DNA of 41,701 nt from Arthrobacter sp. OY3WO11 (GTDB lineage Bacteria; Actinomycetota; Actinomycetes; Actinomycetales; Micrococcaceae), in NCBI RefSeq assembly GCF_001641125.1, contig NZ_LWLP01000001.1, forward strand, positions 2,486,290-2,527,990. The letters are read 5' to 3'. Positions 25,537 to 32,465 of the stretch are shown one piece after another. The notes under the pieces are model-generated. The model had not been told where the DNA came from. It searched no databases and saw only the letters and a program-made list of their open reading frames with translations. Made by a program: the position numbers and the translations under genes. The number at the start of each line of letters is the position of its first letter. Position 1 is the first letter of the stretch.

Positions 25537-25797
25537 TCAGAAAAGTGCTTCCCCACGGAGAACGCGCTCTAAATCGGCGCTGTTGAGGCCACTTGCCTCG
25601 AGTATCCAGCCCACGCCGTAGCCGGCCTGACTTGAAGACCTGATCTCTTCGCCAAGTTCTAGGGCAGCAGCTCTGCTTGCTTCGGTAGTTTCCCGCAGCT
25701 TAGCGACCGCTGCTTCCAGAGGTAGGCGGATCTCCGCGGGAGGAACGGAGTACCTAGCGCTTTCGTCATCAATGCGGAACGTCCAGTCGGGCTCCAT
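25537..25797 (-). CDS. Small protein with helix-turn-helix-like C-terminus
   Basis: 86 residues. A long helix (LPLEAAVAKLRETTEASRAA) is followed by GYGVGWILEASGLNSADLER, which has the spacing of a helix-turn-helix. This arrangement occurs in small unclassified DNA-binding proteins of Actinobacteria, but the match is by eye. ATG 25797 is chosen because GGAGG sits six bases upstream; an in-frame TTG at 25809 overlaps that site. Single gene between sites d and e. Confidence 0.65.
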   Translation of the reverse strand: MEPDWTFRIDDESARYSVPPAEIRLPLEAAVAKLRETTEASRAAALELGEEIRSSSQAGYGVGWILEASGLNSADLERVLRGEALF

Positions 25798-25900
25798 GTG
25801 GTCCTCCAAAGTGATGTTTGCCTATCGGTCAGCTTAAAGAATCAAAGACGAGACGTAATCCGTTTCGAAGCATTTCGAAGCCGTAGTCGTATAAAGACGG

Positions 25901-25930
25901 GGCCCAGTAGAGGATCCCGCAGCGGACAGG
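25901..25930 (+). repeat. Array site e (diverged)
   Basis: GTAGAGGATCCCGCAGCGGA followed by CAGG resembles the right half of the consensus (compare site h). The left arm is not clear. It lies 33 bases beyond the stop of the next minus-strand gene, as other sites do. Confidence 0.45.
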
Positions 25931-25963
25931 GAGCAGCGCCAGCTCCATCGAGAGGCCCTCGCC

Positions 25964-26203
25964 TTAGCGATCGTAAGCGTCTGGGTTTGATGAACTCCGG
26001 TACTTGACGACGGCCAGCCCAATGACATTGGCGGCGGCGAACCCAAGGGCCAACACGATTACAACGAGGTTGAACGTGATCCAGAACGGTGAAGATACTT
26101 GGTTGAACAGTGCCACAACTCCAGGGACAAGTCCGCCGATGACGCCTGCCACTGATGGAAACCAGGGCTTCTTTCCCTGGCCGGTCTTCATATCGTCGTT
26201 CAT
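25964..26203 (-). CDS. Small two-segment membrane protein
   Basis: 79 residues from MNDDMKTGQGKKPWFPSVAG. Two hydrophobic segments are visible: GVIGGLVPGVVALFNQV and FWITFNLVVIVLALGFAAAN; the C-terminus VVKYRSSSNPDAYDR is charged. An ATG at 26227 is also in frame; AGAGG lies 12 bases before 26203 and none before 26227. Not recognised. Single gene between sites e and f. Confidence 0.65.
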   Translation of the reverse strand: MNDDMKTGQGKKPWFPSVAGVIGGLVPGVVALFNQVSSPFWITFNLVVIVLALGFAAANVIGLAVVKYRSSSNPDAYDR

Positions 26204-26293
26204 GGTCTGCCGAACCTCTTTCGCCATCGCGATGAGCCAGCCGTGGAGTTGATCTTACGCCTCCATAAATTTCTGGACCCGACTTTGCCTCTC

Positions 26294-26388
26294 CGCCCGT
26301 AAGCCGGTGGCTGGCCGCGACGCTTCTACGCACCTTACGACCGCAATGCTTCTCCGCCGCGTTTGAGGAACCCTCTTCGGGACACAAG
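26294..26388 (+). repeat. Array site f (long, internal duplication)
   Basis: CGCCCGTAAGCCGGTGGC and TGGCCGCGACGCTTCTACG (26294-26330) are identical to site l. Then about 30 extra bases carry a second, diverged copy of the core (GACCGCAATGCTTCTCCGC) before GTTTGAGGAACCCTC and TTCGGGACACAAG. 26228-26293 shows nothing else. Confidence 0.8.
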
Positions 26389-26435
26389 GCATTGAGTACA
26401 TGGCACTGACCATTCCCCCCTTGAAAGACCGCAGG

Positions 26436-27116
26436 CTAGACGAGAGCTCCGTCATTGAGTTGCCGGCGCTGCGAGCGGCGGGGGAGCCTCCAGGCCCAAT
26501 ATGTGATGAAGAGACCTGCCGTCGTGGCCCCGCCCGCATACGTCCATGGCGAGGACCATGACCCTTCGGGGGTGGGAATGGCAAAGGCAATCACGACGGC
26601 GGCCACGGCCAGGAGGACTTCCATGGCCGCCTGCAGCGGCTTGGCTCGGTACTCGGGGTAGGCCAGAGGGCCAGGGGGATGATCGGGAGCAGAAACAGGC
26701 CGAGGGTGAAGACCACCCAGATGATGTTGATCGTGAAGACGGCCAGGCCCAGCAGTAGAAGCCCAAGGAATTTCAGTACGTCCACCGCCCGGAGCGGATT
26801 CGCCGGCGTCCACATGTTCATGAGCAGCGCCCACGCTGGGAGACCGAGCAGCCAGCCACCTGCCCAGAAGCCTACGTTCAGCAGTGCTAACGGCACGAGC
26901 AGGGCGCCGGGAAGCAGGAACGCCACGGCCTGCCGCAGTGATGGGAGTTTGCCGGGGGCCGAAGATGCACAACCCGACCAGCACGTACGTCGTCGCGTAC
27001 CAAGGCAGCAGCTGAATCAGAGGATCTCTCAGGCTGAACACCAGAAGGGTGAGTGCGGGGACCATGATGCACACCGCGGCGAACGGCCACGGACGGCGGG
27101 TGCTCAGTTGGTTCAT
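26436..27116 (-). pseudogene. Multi-pass membrane protein gene with two compensating frameshifts
   Basis: Starts MNQLSTRRPWPFAAVCIMVP, overlapping the stop of the DUF2199 gene (ATGA). After YVLVGLCIFGP the membrane protein continues in another frame (KLPSLRQAVAFLLPGALLVP, then LLGLAVFTINIIWVVFTLGL), and after LPIIPLAL it returns to the first frame (YPEYRAKPLQAAMEVLLAVA, GLFITYWAWRLPRRSQ). The first break falls in a run of five G (26954-26958), one extra base; the second, near 26665, looks like two extra bases. The sum is +3, so the ends share one frame. About seven hydrophobic segments would be restored. Either a broken gene or sequencing indels. Family not recognised. Confidence 0.6.
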
Positions 27117-27610
27117 GACGGCAGCGACGCCAAAATGTCGTGTGGCCACTCCCTCGTGAGCACGTCGTTCAGCTCCTGGTTCGAGCTGGAGACACAATAT
27201 GGAGTCTGGTTTACGTTTAGGACAGCCAGATTTACTGGCACGGCAAAGAGGTCCCAAGGCTGGATCCTATTGGCTAAGTACCCAGTGAGTTTTAGGTCGG
27301 CGTACTCGGGCGCGTTCCAGACCCTGCAGGCGCGCTGGAGGTCATCGGGGTGGATAGCGATCCAGACCCCAAACCGGAACTCGTGCCCGCCTAACAACTT
27401 GATCGGAAGCAGGGCACGGACGAAAGGACTGATATTCGGGATCTGCATGAGCGTGGCCCTGTTGGGGTCCGGGTCGCTGAGCCAGCTGTCCTCGACCCGG
27501 TGCTGTTCAGGGCTCTCCAGCACTGGATCCGGGAGACGGAACCGGACATCTCTATCGTGGACCGCCAGAGTTTCCCCGCACATCCCGCACGCGCGCTTCT
27601 TGCCGAACAT
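27113..27610 (-). CDS. DUF2199 family protein
   Basis: 165 residues. The N-terminal CGMCG (ACGMCGETLAVHDRDVRFRL) looks like half of a zinc site. The conserved FRFGVWIAIHPDDLQRA and the end QELNDVLTREWPHDILASL fit DUF2199, whose function is unknown. ATG 27610 is chosen for the GGGGGA five bases upstream; a TTG at 27622 is in frame but inside that site. It overlaps the membrane-protein gene by four bases, so the two were translationally coupled. This is the only two-gene unit of the array. Confidence 0.75.
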   Translation of the reverse strand: MFGKKRACGMCGETLAVHDRDVRFRLPDPVLESPEQHRVEDSWLSDPDPNRATLMQIPNISPFVRALLPIKLLGGHEFRFGVWIAIHPDDLQRACRVWNAPEYADLKLTGYLANRIQPWDLFAVPVNLAVLNVNQTPYCVSSSNQELNDVLTREWPHDILASLPS

Positions 27611-27724
27611 CACATCCCCCAATTTGTAGTTTCTCAGGTGAGTCTATGTCTCGGCCAACCGAACGCACGGAAGATTTAGCTGCTCGCCTTACGTTGAATC
27701 GTGAGGACCGATGACCCATTAGCC

Positions 27725-27771
27725 GAACCCTCTACGGGACAGTTTTGTGGAGGGGCAGCCCTTACCGGACA
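27725..27771 (+). repeat. Array site g
   Basis: GAACCCTCTACGGGACAG then TTTTGTGG (27725-27750) is the best copy of the right half. GGGGCAGCCCTTACCGGACA follows, a partial second site as in d and k. It ends two bases before the PASTA gene's stop codon. Confidence 0.8.
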
Positions 27772-27773
27772 TC

Positions 27774-28088
27774 TCACTCGTTCTCTTCAGCCTCCGCATG
27801 ACGCTGCAATGAGGGTTTCGGCCCGCCCGCCTGCTCCGGCATGCCGCTTCGGGCTTGACCGTCCTGAACGAAAGTGATTCTAATTTGGCTCCCCGGCTCA
27901 AGGAACGATCCTGCGGTCGGGTCTTGGGAGGTCACCCAGAACAGCCCCGGCCAGGTACGCGAACGGAGCCCCGGCCCGTCGGGGTCCCCGGCTGCGAGAC
28001 CGAACCCAACGTCCGCCGCCATCTCCTGTGCAATATGCACAGGCTGTCCCACAAGATCGGGAACAGTCAGCATCTGGCGTTCAACCAT
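27774..28088 (-). CDS. Single PASTA-domain protein
   Basis: 104 residues. One PASTA domain spans about residues 8-74: LTVPDLVGQPVHIAQEMAAD at the start and VTSQDPTAGSFLEPGSQIRI at the end, both typical. PASTA domains bind peptidoglycan fragments in PknB-type kinases and penicillin-binding proteins; here the domain stands alone, with no signal peptide or membrane anchor, and a charged tail (SLQRHAEAEENE). A cytoplasmic lone PASTA protein has no obvious role. Single gene between sites g and h. Confidence 0.8.
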   Translation of the reverse strand: MVERQMLTVPDLVGQPVHIAQEMAADVGFGLAAGDPDGPGLRSRTWPGLFWVTSQDPTAGSFLEPGSQIRITFVQDGQARSGMPEQAGGPKPSLQRHAEAEENE

Positions 28089-28160
28089 CTCGGCATCTCC
28101 TTTGAGCTGAACAGCAAGAACCGTGAAACCGTAGCTTCAGCCCCCAGAATACTTCTGGTG

Positions 28161-28200
28161 ACCGGGTGCGGCGCCCGGTAGAGGAACCTTCAGCGGGACG
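28161..28200 (+). repeat. Array site h
   Basis: ACCGGG and CCCGGT (28161-28179) form a small stem, followed by the consensus-like GAGGAACCTTCAGCGGGACG (28181-28200). It is 7 bases from the stop of the next minus-strand gene. Confidence 0.65.
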
Positions 28201-28207
28201 TCGAAGA

Positions 28208-28492
28208 TCATCTGGACTCCGCTGACCTCTTGGACTTTCGCCACATCATGTAAGAAGCAATGGCAAGAAGGAGGAAGGAAACTGCCAGGACGACCTTCAT
28301 CAGATAGTCCGGGGTCCCACTCGAAATGTCACGGACAACTTGAATGGTCCAAACGACTGTAGAGAGCGACCACAACACGGTGAAAAACAAGAGAACACGT
28401 GGGCTTTGACTCGGCGGTTTCTTACCTGGCTCGGTCAGGCCCATATTGTCCGTCATTCGCAGCCAAGCGCTGCGTGGCCTGCCGGGTTCCAT
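28208..28492 (-). CDS. Small two-segment membrane protein
   Basis: 94 residues from the longest start; an internal start MTDNMGLTEPGKKPPSQS at 28456 is equally possible because neither has a clear Shine-Dalgarno. Two membrane segments: VLLFFTVLWSLSTVVWTIQV and KVVLAVSFLLLAIASYMMW, followed by a basic tail KSKRSAESR. Family not recognised. Single gene between sites h and i. Confidence 0.6.
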   Translation of the reverse strand: MEPGRPRSAWLRMTDNMGLTEPGKKPPSQSPRVLLFFTVLWSLSTVVWTIQVVRDISSGTPDYLMKVVLAVSFLLLAIASYMMWRKSKRSAESR

Positions 28493-28530
28493 GGCTAGAG
28501 CGTAGCCGCACTCTAGGGGCGGGGGAAAGA

Positions 28531-28555
28531 GCTGCGGGTATCCCTAGCCCGCAGC
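28531..28555. repeat. Isolated 8-bp hairpin
   Basis: GCTGCGGG (28531-28538) and CCCGCAGC (28548-28555) pair perfectly with a 9-base loop. It lies 35 bases left of site i and may be a terminator or the left part of that site. Confidence 0.4.
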
Positions 28556-28590
28556 GGTGGGTGACCAAATTCTTAAGAGAGGGTGCAGCT

Positions 28591-28640
28591 GGATCGCGAC
28601 GTTTCTACGCCTCGTTTGGGGAACCCTTTACGGGACACCG
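28591..28640 (+). repeat. Array site i
   Basis: GGATCGCGACGTTTCTACG, CCTCGTTTGGGGAACCC, then TTTACGGGACACCG. The core and right half match sites f and l closely; the far left arm is diverged. Confidence 0.8.
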
Positions 28641-28713
28641 TGTCAGGGTGATCATGCAGACACCCTGCAAGCCCGCTTCAGACGTGTGTGGGCAGCGTGC
28701 GTATGGTGTTTGC

Positions 28714-29232
28714 ATGGCAAAGACTCCTGGCGTCCTTCTCGTTCCGAGTGCGGAATCTGTGGTGGCCTTTATTGATCGCGTTGTCACTTTAGATTGGCCC
28801 ACTGGCGTCGAGGATCTAGGCAACTACTTTCCCAGGCTGGGCCTCCACCCAGCCGCGGGACATTCACGGAATTTCGATTCTCCAGAAGTCCTAAGAGGGG
28901 ATTTACGTAGTCCTGACCTGGCTGCGTCTGCCGCTTCTTGGATGTCCTACAAAGCCGAACTCTTCAGCATCAACCTTTTCCTTTACGAAGATTCTTCCCC
29001 CAGCGGAGCCGCAGCCGTGACGGCGTACCCTTCGATTTATGAGCGGCTTCAAGCACGATATGGTCCGCCGGCCGATGCAACCGCCCTCCCGTCGGGGCTG
29101 GCGTCCTCTCTCTGGAAAGTGAGCGACACCGGCATAGAGATGTACTGCCACATCGACCCCGCACCCACACTGCAGCTAGGGCTCAGCCACATTGCCCGAA
29201 ACGCGGCTTACGAAGCACGCCTAACATCATGA
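28714..29232 (+). CDS. Hypothetical protein, plus-strand cassette
   Basis: 172 residues (MAKTPGVLLVPSAESVVAFI), not recognised with confidence. It looks soluble, with an alternating helix and strand pattern and a C-terminal WKVSDTGIEMYCHIDPAPTL. It could belong to one of the small immunity-like DUF families of Actinobacteria, but I cannot name one. The ATG is preceded six bases upstream by TATGGT (28702-28707), which suggests a leaderless transcript with its own promoter. The frame is open upstream through site i, which I discard. Single gene between sites i and j, opposite to most array genes. Confidence 0.6.
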   Translation: MAKTPGVLLVPSAESVVAFIDRVVTLDWPTGVEDLGNYFPRLGLHPAAGHSRNFDSPEVLRGDLRSPDLAASAASWMSYKAELFSINLFLYEDSSPSGAAAVTAYPSIYERLQARYGPPADATALPSGLASSLWKVSDTGIEMYCHIDPAPTLQLGLSHIARNAAYEARLTS

Positions 29233-29240
29233 ACGAATCC

Positions 29241-29270
29241 GCCCCGTAGAGGGAACCTTCAACGGGACGT
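29241..29270 (+). repeat. Array site j (compact hairpin)
   Basis: CCCGTAGAGG-GAA-CCTTCAACGGG: outer CCCGT/ACGGG and inner AGG/CCT stems with a GAA loop, same layout as site c. It lies 8 bases after the stop of the plus-strand gene. Confidence 0.75.
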
Positions 29271-29354
29271 TCTTTTCCCAGCGTGATTAATCCTCTAGTG
29301 GAATCTGTCTAGCCGTGCTTTCGTTGAGCTATAGAGCTGCATTTGGGGAGACAC

Positions 29355-29753
29355 ATGGAACGCCGTCCGGATCCGAAGAACGTCCGCCAGGTCATTGCTG
29401 TCTCGCTCACGGTAGCTGCGTCCTTGGTCCTTTTAATAGTTCCCATGTACACCAAGGTCGAACTAACGGAAGGCGCGCCAGGGCAGGTAAGCCATTCCAC
29501 TCTGCTTGAGACAGTAGGACCATCTATTTTCGTGCCGTTGCTCATCCCCATAGTCCTGACCGCTATACCTCTCCTGCTCCGAGGACGTGCACGGATACAA
29601 GTCTCTGTCGCGACAACTGTTGCTCTCGCCGTCTTTGTAGTTATCGGCTCCGCAAGCATCGGCTGGTTCTACGTACCAGCCCTGACCGCCGCAGTAGCCG
29701 CCGTTGTTGCTCCGATGGAGAGCCGCGGAAAACTTCTACCTGGCCATTCATAA
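29355..29753 (+). CDS. Small three-segment membrane protein
   Basis: 132 residues. Segments: VIAVSLTVAASLVLLIVPMY, TVGPSIFVPLLIPIVLTAIP and VSVATTVALAVFVVIGSASI, with a fourth weaker one (GWFYVPALTAAVAAVVAP). ATG 29355 has GGGGAG five bases upstream. No family recognised. Single gene between sites j and k, plus strand. Confidence 0.7.
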   Translation: MERRPDPKNVRQVIAVSLTVAASLVLLIVPMYTKVELTEGAPGQVSHSTLLETVGPSIFVPLLIPIVLTAIPLLLRGRARIQVSVATTVALAVFVVIGSASIGWFYVPALTAAVAAVVAPMESRGKLLPGHS

Positions 29754-29859
29754 CGGGACTTAATCAAATCGCTCTGCTGTCTAAACCCAGGACCTTCGGC
29801 ACGCCTGTGGAGATCGGCATCCGACGGCGAAGCCGCGAGCAACGTTAGACCAGCTGTGG

Positions 29860-29996
29860 TGTCCCGTTCGAGAACCCTCTACGGGACAGTTTTGTTAGAG
29901 CTGAGTAGTTGGTGACTTTCAGCGATAAATGGTGCGTTTTCACAGCACTATTGGTGGAATGAGCAGACCGCAAAGGGATCCCTCATCCGACGCTAC
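29860..29996 (+). repeat. Array site k (double)
   Basis: TGTCCCGT (29860-29867) and ACGGGACA (29881-29888) form a perfect 8-bp stem; inside the 13-base loop GAG and CTC can pair. GTTTTGTTAG follows. A second partial site, GCAGACCGCAAAGGGATCC (from 29963) with CTCATCCGACGCT, matches the second part of site d. The whole gap 29754-30016 has no gene. Confidence 0.85.
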
Positions 29997-30016
29997 GGGC
30001 GGGGACCCCTTCATTG

Positions 30017-30823
30017 CTAAAAGAACTGGTCAAGGAGCCGGTAAAAGGTGACGCGGTTGGTGTCGGCCTGTTCTATGCCGTAACGGGTGAGGTACCGCTC
30101 GGCGTGGTGTACGCCGTACTGGGGGTTCTGGGCGCTGGTGATGCTCCGGGTGGCCAGGGCGAGGTCGGAATACTGGTCGGCCATCCCTAGGCGACCGACG
30201 TCGACGAGCCCTGTAACCGTGAACGTGTCGGGGTCGAGCAGTACGTTCGGCAGGCAGAGATCACCGTGGCAGACAACTAAGTCTTCGGAGGTGGGAACGG
30301 TGGCAAAAAGCTCATCGAGGAGTTGTTGCGGTGTCCAACCCACATATGCGGGGTCCAGCCGGTCCAGATCAACCAAATGCTGCCGAACTGCATGTTCGGC
30401 GGCGGGCATGATGACAGCGAGGTTCCGTTCGTAGGGACAATCCTCGATCGGAAGGTCATGCAGCGTGCGGGTGAAGTCGGCTAGTGCGTCGATCACGTTA
30501 ATGCGCTGGTCGGCCGGCCAGTGTTCGGCGCCGGAGCGGCCGGGCACTGCCGTGGTGACTAACCAGGCGCAGTCGTCAGAGACGTCGTACTCGACGACCT
30601 CCGGCGTAGGAATCCCAACCTTCGCAAGCCAACGCAGACGCTCAGCCTCGGCGCCTAGGTCGTACCCGGCGTCGTGTCTATTTGTCAGGCCGCCAAGCTT
30701 TACAAACAGGTCGGTGGCTCCGTCCAGCCTATAAACCAGTGCGCCAGAGCAGCCGATGCTGATTGGAGTCCAGTCATGGCCCGAATACCGTCGTCGAAGC
30801 GTTTTGACCTGTTCTTCTGTCAC
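30017..30823 (-). CDS. APH(3')-like aminoglycoside phosphotransferase
   Basis: 268 residues of the APH kinase family. The catalytic loop LVVCHGDLCLPNVLLDPDTF (HGD at about 186-188) and the following TGLVDVGRLGMADQYSDLAL with the metal-binding Asp match the APH(3') subfamily pattern (HGDxCLPN, D-x-GRLG-x-AD). The N-lobe Lys is in TDLFVKLGGLT. These enzymes phosphorylate kanamycin-type drugs; whether this one gives resistance cannot be read. The GTG at 30823 has TACCAT six bases upstream, a leaderless arrangement; an earlier in-frame GTG at 30853 lies beyond it. Single gene between sites k and l. A drug-resistance-type gene in such an array recalls integron cassettes. Confidence 0.88.
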   Translation of the reverse strand: MTEEQVKTLRRRYSGHDWTPISIGCSGALVYRLDGATDLFVKLGGLTNRHDAGYDLGAEAERLRWLAKVGIPTPEVVEYDVSDDCAWLVTTAVPGRSGAEHWPADQRINVIDALADFTRTLHDLPIEDCPYERNLAVIMPAAEHAVRQHLVDLDRLDPAYVGWTPQQLLDELFATVPTSEDLVVCHGDLCLPNVLLDPDTFTVTGLVDVGRLGMADQYSDLALATRSITSAQNPQYGVHHAERYLTRYGIEQADTNRVTFYRLLDQFF

Positions 30824-30858
30824 TCTTCGATGGTAGGTCCTACTTGGCTGCACCGACC

Positions 30859-30922
30859 GCCCGTAAGCCGGTGGCTGGCCGCGACGCTTCTACGCCTCGT
30901 TTGGGGAACCCTCTACGGGACG
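30859..30922 (+). repeat. Array site l
   Basis: CGCCCGTAAGCCGGTGGC, TGGCCGCGACGCTTCTACG, CCTCGTTTGGGGAACCC, TCTACGGGACGA. It matches site f exactly over its first 37 bases and site i over most of the right half. Confidence 0.85.
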
Positions 30923-30987
30923 ATGCCTTGGTCGTCAGCGTGGCCCCGCAGGGTGACGTAGTGTTCGCATGCGACCACTACGGGAGC

Positions 30988-31602
30988 CTACGGTTTTGCC
31001 CTCAGTTGCCGGTTCCTCGACTTGAGCATTATCCAGATGGCCGTAGCGAAGACCAAGAAAAGTATGGCAATCGGCAGGAGCAAAAAGCCCGTGCTGGTGT
31101 CGCCTGCCGCTACTGTAACGCCGGCGATACAGCCTAGAACGATCCCTACGACTGCCGGCAACACGGCAATCCTTGCCCAGGTTTTGGCATCACGATCGCT
31201 GAGGTCGGCCGCCCTAAAATGAACGCTCTCCTCCGGCTCATAAAGCTGGGCAACGAACAAACCTAGGATGGCGGGAAACAACCCGAGAGCTAGGTTGCCG
31301 CCGGGGCGCTCTGGGCTGACAGAAGTGAGCGCGACAGTAACGATGATGAGGGCTACGGCGACCCCCATGAGCGCGAAGTATTTCCACCGTCGGCGGGTCC
31401 TCACCAACCTCCCGGCTCGGGTTTTCCCGATCAAAATCACTCCGCCCAAAACAACCAGCAAAGCAGGCATGAGGCTTTGAAGAACCCCGGCCAGCGCCTC
31501 CGGCGCCGTTCGCCAAATCGCTAGGAAGGAAACTACGGCGAGAGCTATGACTACCAGAGCGTCCGCGATCCGGAGCTTCCCCTCAGTCTCTTGAGATGCC
31601 AT
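30988..31602 (-). CDS. Six-segment membrane protein
   Basis: 204 residues with about six membrane segments in three pairs: ADALVVIALAVVSFLAIW / LQSLMPALLVVLGGVILIG, YFALMGVAVALIIVTVAL / LALGLFPAILGLFVAQLY, and IAVLPAVVGIVLGCIAGV / LLPIAILFLVFATAIWIML. The C-terminus is basic. No family recognised. A good promoter lies directly upstream, with its predicted start at the ATG, so the gene is probably leaderless. Single gene between sites l and m. Confidence 0.75.
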   Translation of the reverse strand: MASQETEGKLRIADALVVIALAVVSFLAIWRTAPEALAGVLQSLMPALLVVLGGVILIGKTRAGRLVRTRRRWKYFALMGVAVALIIVTVALTSVSPERPGGNLALGLFPAILGLFVAQLYEPEESVHFRAADLSDRDAKTWARIAVLPAVVGIVLGCIAGVTVAAGDTSTGFLLLPIAILFLVFATAIWIMLKSRNRQLRAKP

Positions 31603-31607
31603 GCCTA

Positions 31608-31636
31608 AGTGCAGCCGCCAGCAGCCCAGTTGTCAA
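31608..31636 (-). promoter_or_regulatory. Sigma-70-type promoter of the 30988-31602 gene
   Basis: On the minus strand TTGACA (31636-31631) is a perfect -35, followed by a 17-base spacer and TGCACT (31613-31608) as -10. The ATG begins five bases later. The promoter belongs to the cassette gene itself. Confidence 0.65.
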
Positions 31637-31714
31637 TAAGTCAACTAGCCGGATAAATTCCGCAGCTCGCCAAACCAAGCCGATGCCGGTGAATCACGGG
31701 TAGTGACTAGGGCT

Positions 31715-31785
31715 GGTAACTGTCCCCTTAGAGTGGCCGACCGGCGAAGCTTCTGCGCGTTAGAGGAACTTTCAGTGGGACGACG
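31715..31785 (+). repeat. Array site m
   Basis: AACTGTCCCCTTAGAGTGGC (31718 on), CGACCGGCGAAGCTTCTGCG, CGTTAGAGGAACTTTCAG, TGGGACGAC. Left and right arms pair imperfectly, mostly with transitions, keeping G-U pairs possible. The rest of 31603-31860 has no gene. Confidence 0.75.
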
Positions 31786-31860
31786 GGGCCGGCCAGCTGG
31801 CCTGCTGGGTGTCAGCTTTCGTGGCTCTGTCCGCGCTGCTTTGAGAGGGCTCTTTGCTCC

Positions 31861-32277
31861 TCATGCTTGTGTAACGGGAGTGACCATGACACTGCCAATC
31901 GAGCGGTTCACTCCCCACAGGAGGACAGAACCGTCATCTTTCCTGACGGCTATGGTTTGTTTGACTGCCAAGATGTCGATGTTCTCGGGGTACGCGTGCC
32001 CCGTCTTGGTGCTGAATTCTTCTCCAAATCTGCGGTTGATAAGAGGCCGAAGCAGTTTCTGCTTACGGGATGCATAGAACGCGAACCCAGCGGTGAGAAC
32101 GAGGGCTACCCCCATGATGGCGAAGCTGATCTCTCGGGGAACCTCGATGTTTCCGAATGATAAAACGAGCGACAGGATCCAGAAGACTAGAAAGAGTAAT
32201 CGCCACGAAACGTCCAGCGTTTTGTATTTTCGCATCTCGGGCAAGTCGATCGTGAAAGTGTTCGAGTCATTACCCAT
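31861..32277 (-). CDS. Two-segment membrane protein with cytoplasmic tail
   Basis: 138 residues. After a soluble start (MGNDSNTFTIDLPEMRKYKT) come two segments, LLFLVFWILSLVLSFGNI and ISFAIMGVALVLTAGFAFYA, then a soluble tail ending LWGVNRSIGSVMVTPVTQA. ATG 32277 has GGGGGAG five bases upstream. No family recognised. Single gene between sites m and n. Confidence 0.7.
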   Translation of the reverse strand: MGNDSNTFTIDLPEMRKYKTLDVSWRLLFLVFWILSLVLSFGNIEVPREISFAIMGVALVLTAGFAFYASRKQKLLRPLINRRFGEEFSTKTGHAYPENIDILAVKQTIAVRKDDGSVLLWGVNRSIGSVMVTPVTQA

Positions 32278-32362
32278 GGATCTCCCCCGATTCGGTGATG
32301 GGCAAATCCTATTACCCCGTCGCTTAGGCGAGAAGGCTAGTCGGGATCCTAATGCCAGGCCA

Positions 32363-32453
32363 AGGGCCCGTAAGGGGCCCGTCCCGCAAACTGTCCCGTT
32401 AGCGGTGGCCGACCGCGACGCTTCAACGCGTTTGAGGAACCCTCGGCGAGACG
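32363..32453 (+). repeat. Array site n (most complete)
   Basis: A left module GGGCCCGTAAGGGGCCC plus GTCCCGCAAACTG is shared with site o; then TGTCCCGTTAGCGGTGGC, CGACCGCGACGCTTCAACG, CGTTTGAGGAACCCTC, GGCGAGACG. Left TGTCCCG and right GGCGAGACG pair with a few G-U or mismatches. It starts 85 bases from the membrane protein gene and ends 12 bases from the next stop. Confidence 0.85.
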
Positions 32454-32465
32454 AAAGAGGTAGGG

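Noticed and set aside
26436..27257. 273-codon minus-strand frame as one intact protein
   Set aside because: Its middle part (Arg/Pro/His-rich) is a wrong-frame translation of membrane segments; the gene is frameshifted twice.
29841..29850. Canonical attC R-box (GTTAGAC) at site k, also at 33234-33240 in site o
   Set aside because: The heptamer matches GTTRRRY, but it occurs in only two sites, at different positions relative to the stems, with no matching RYYYAAC partner. Kept only as a weak hint.
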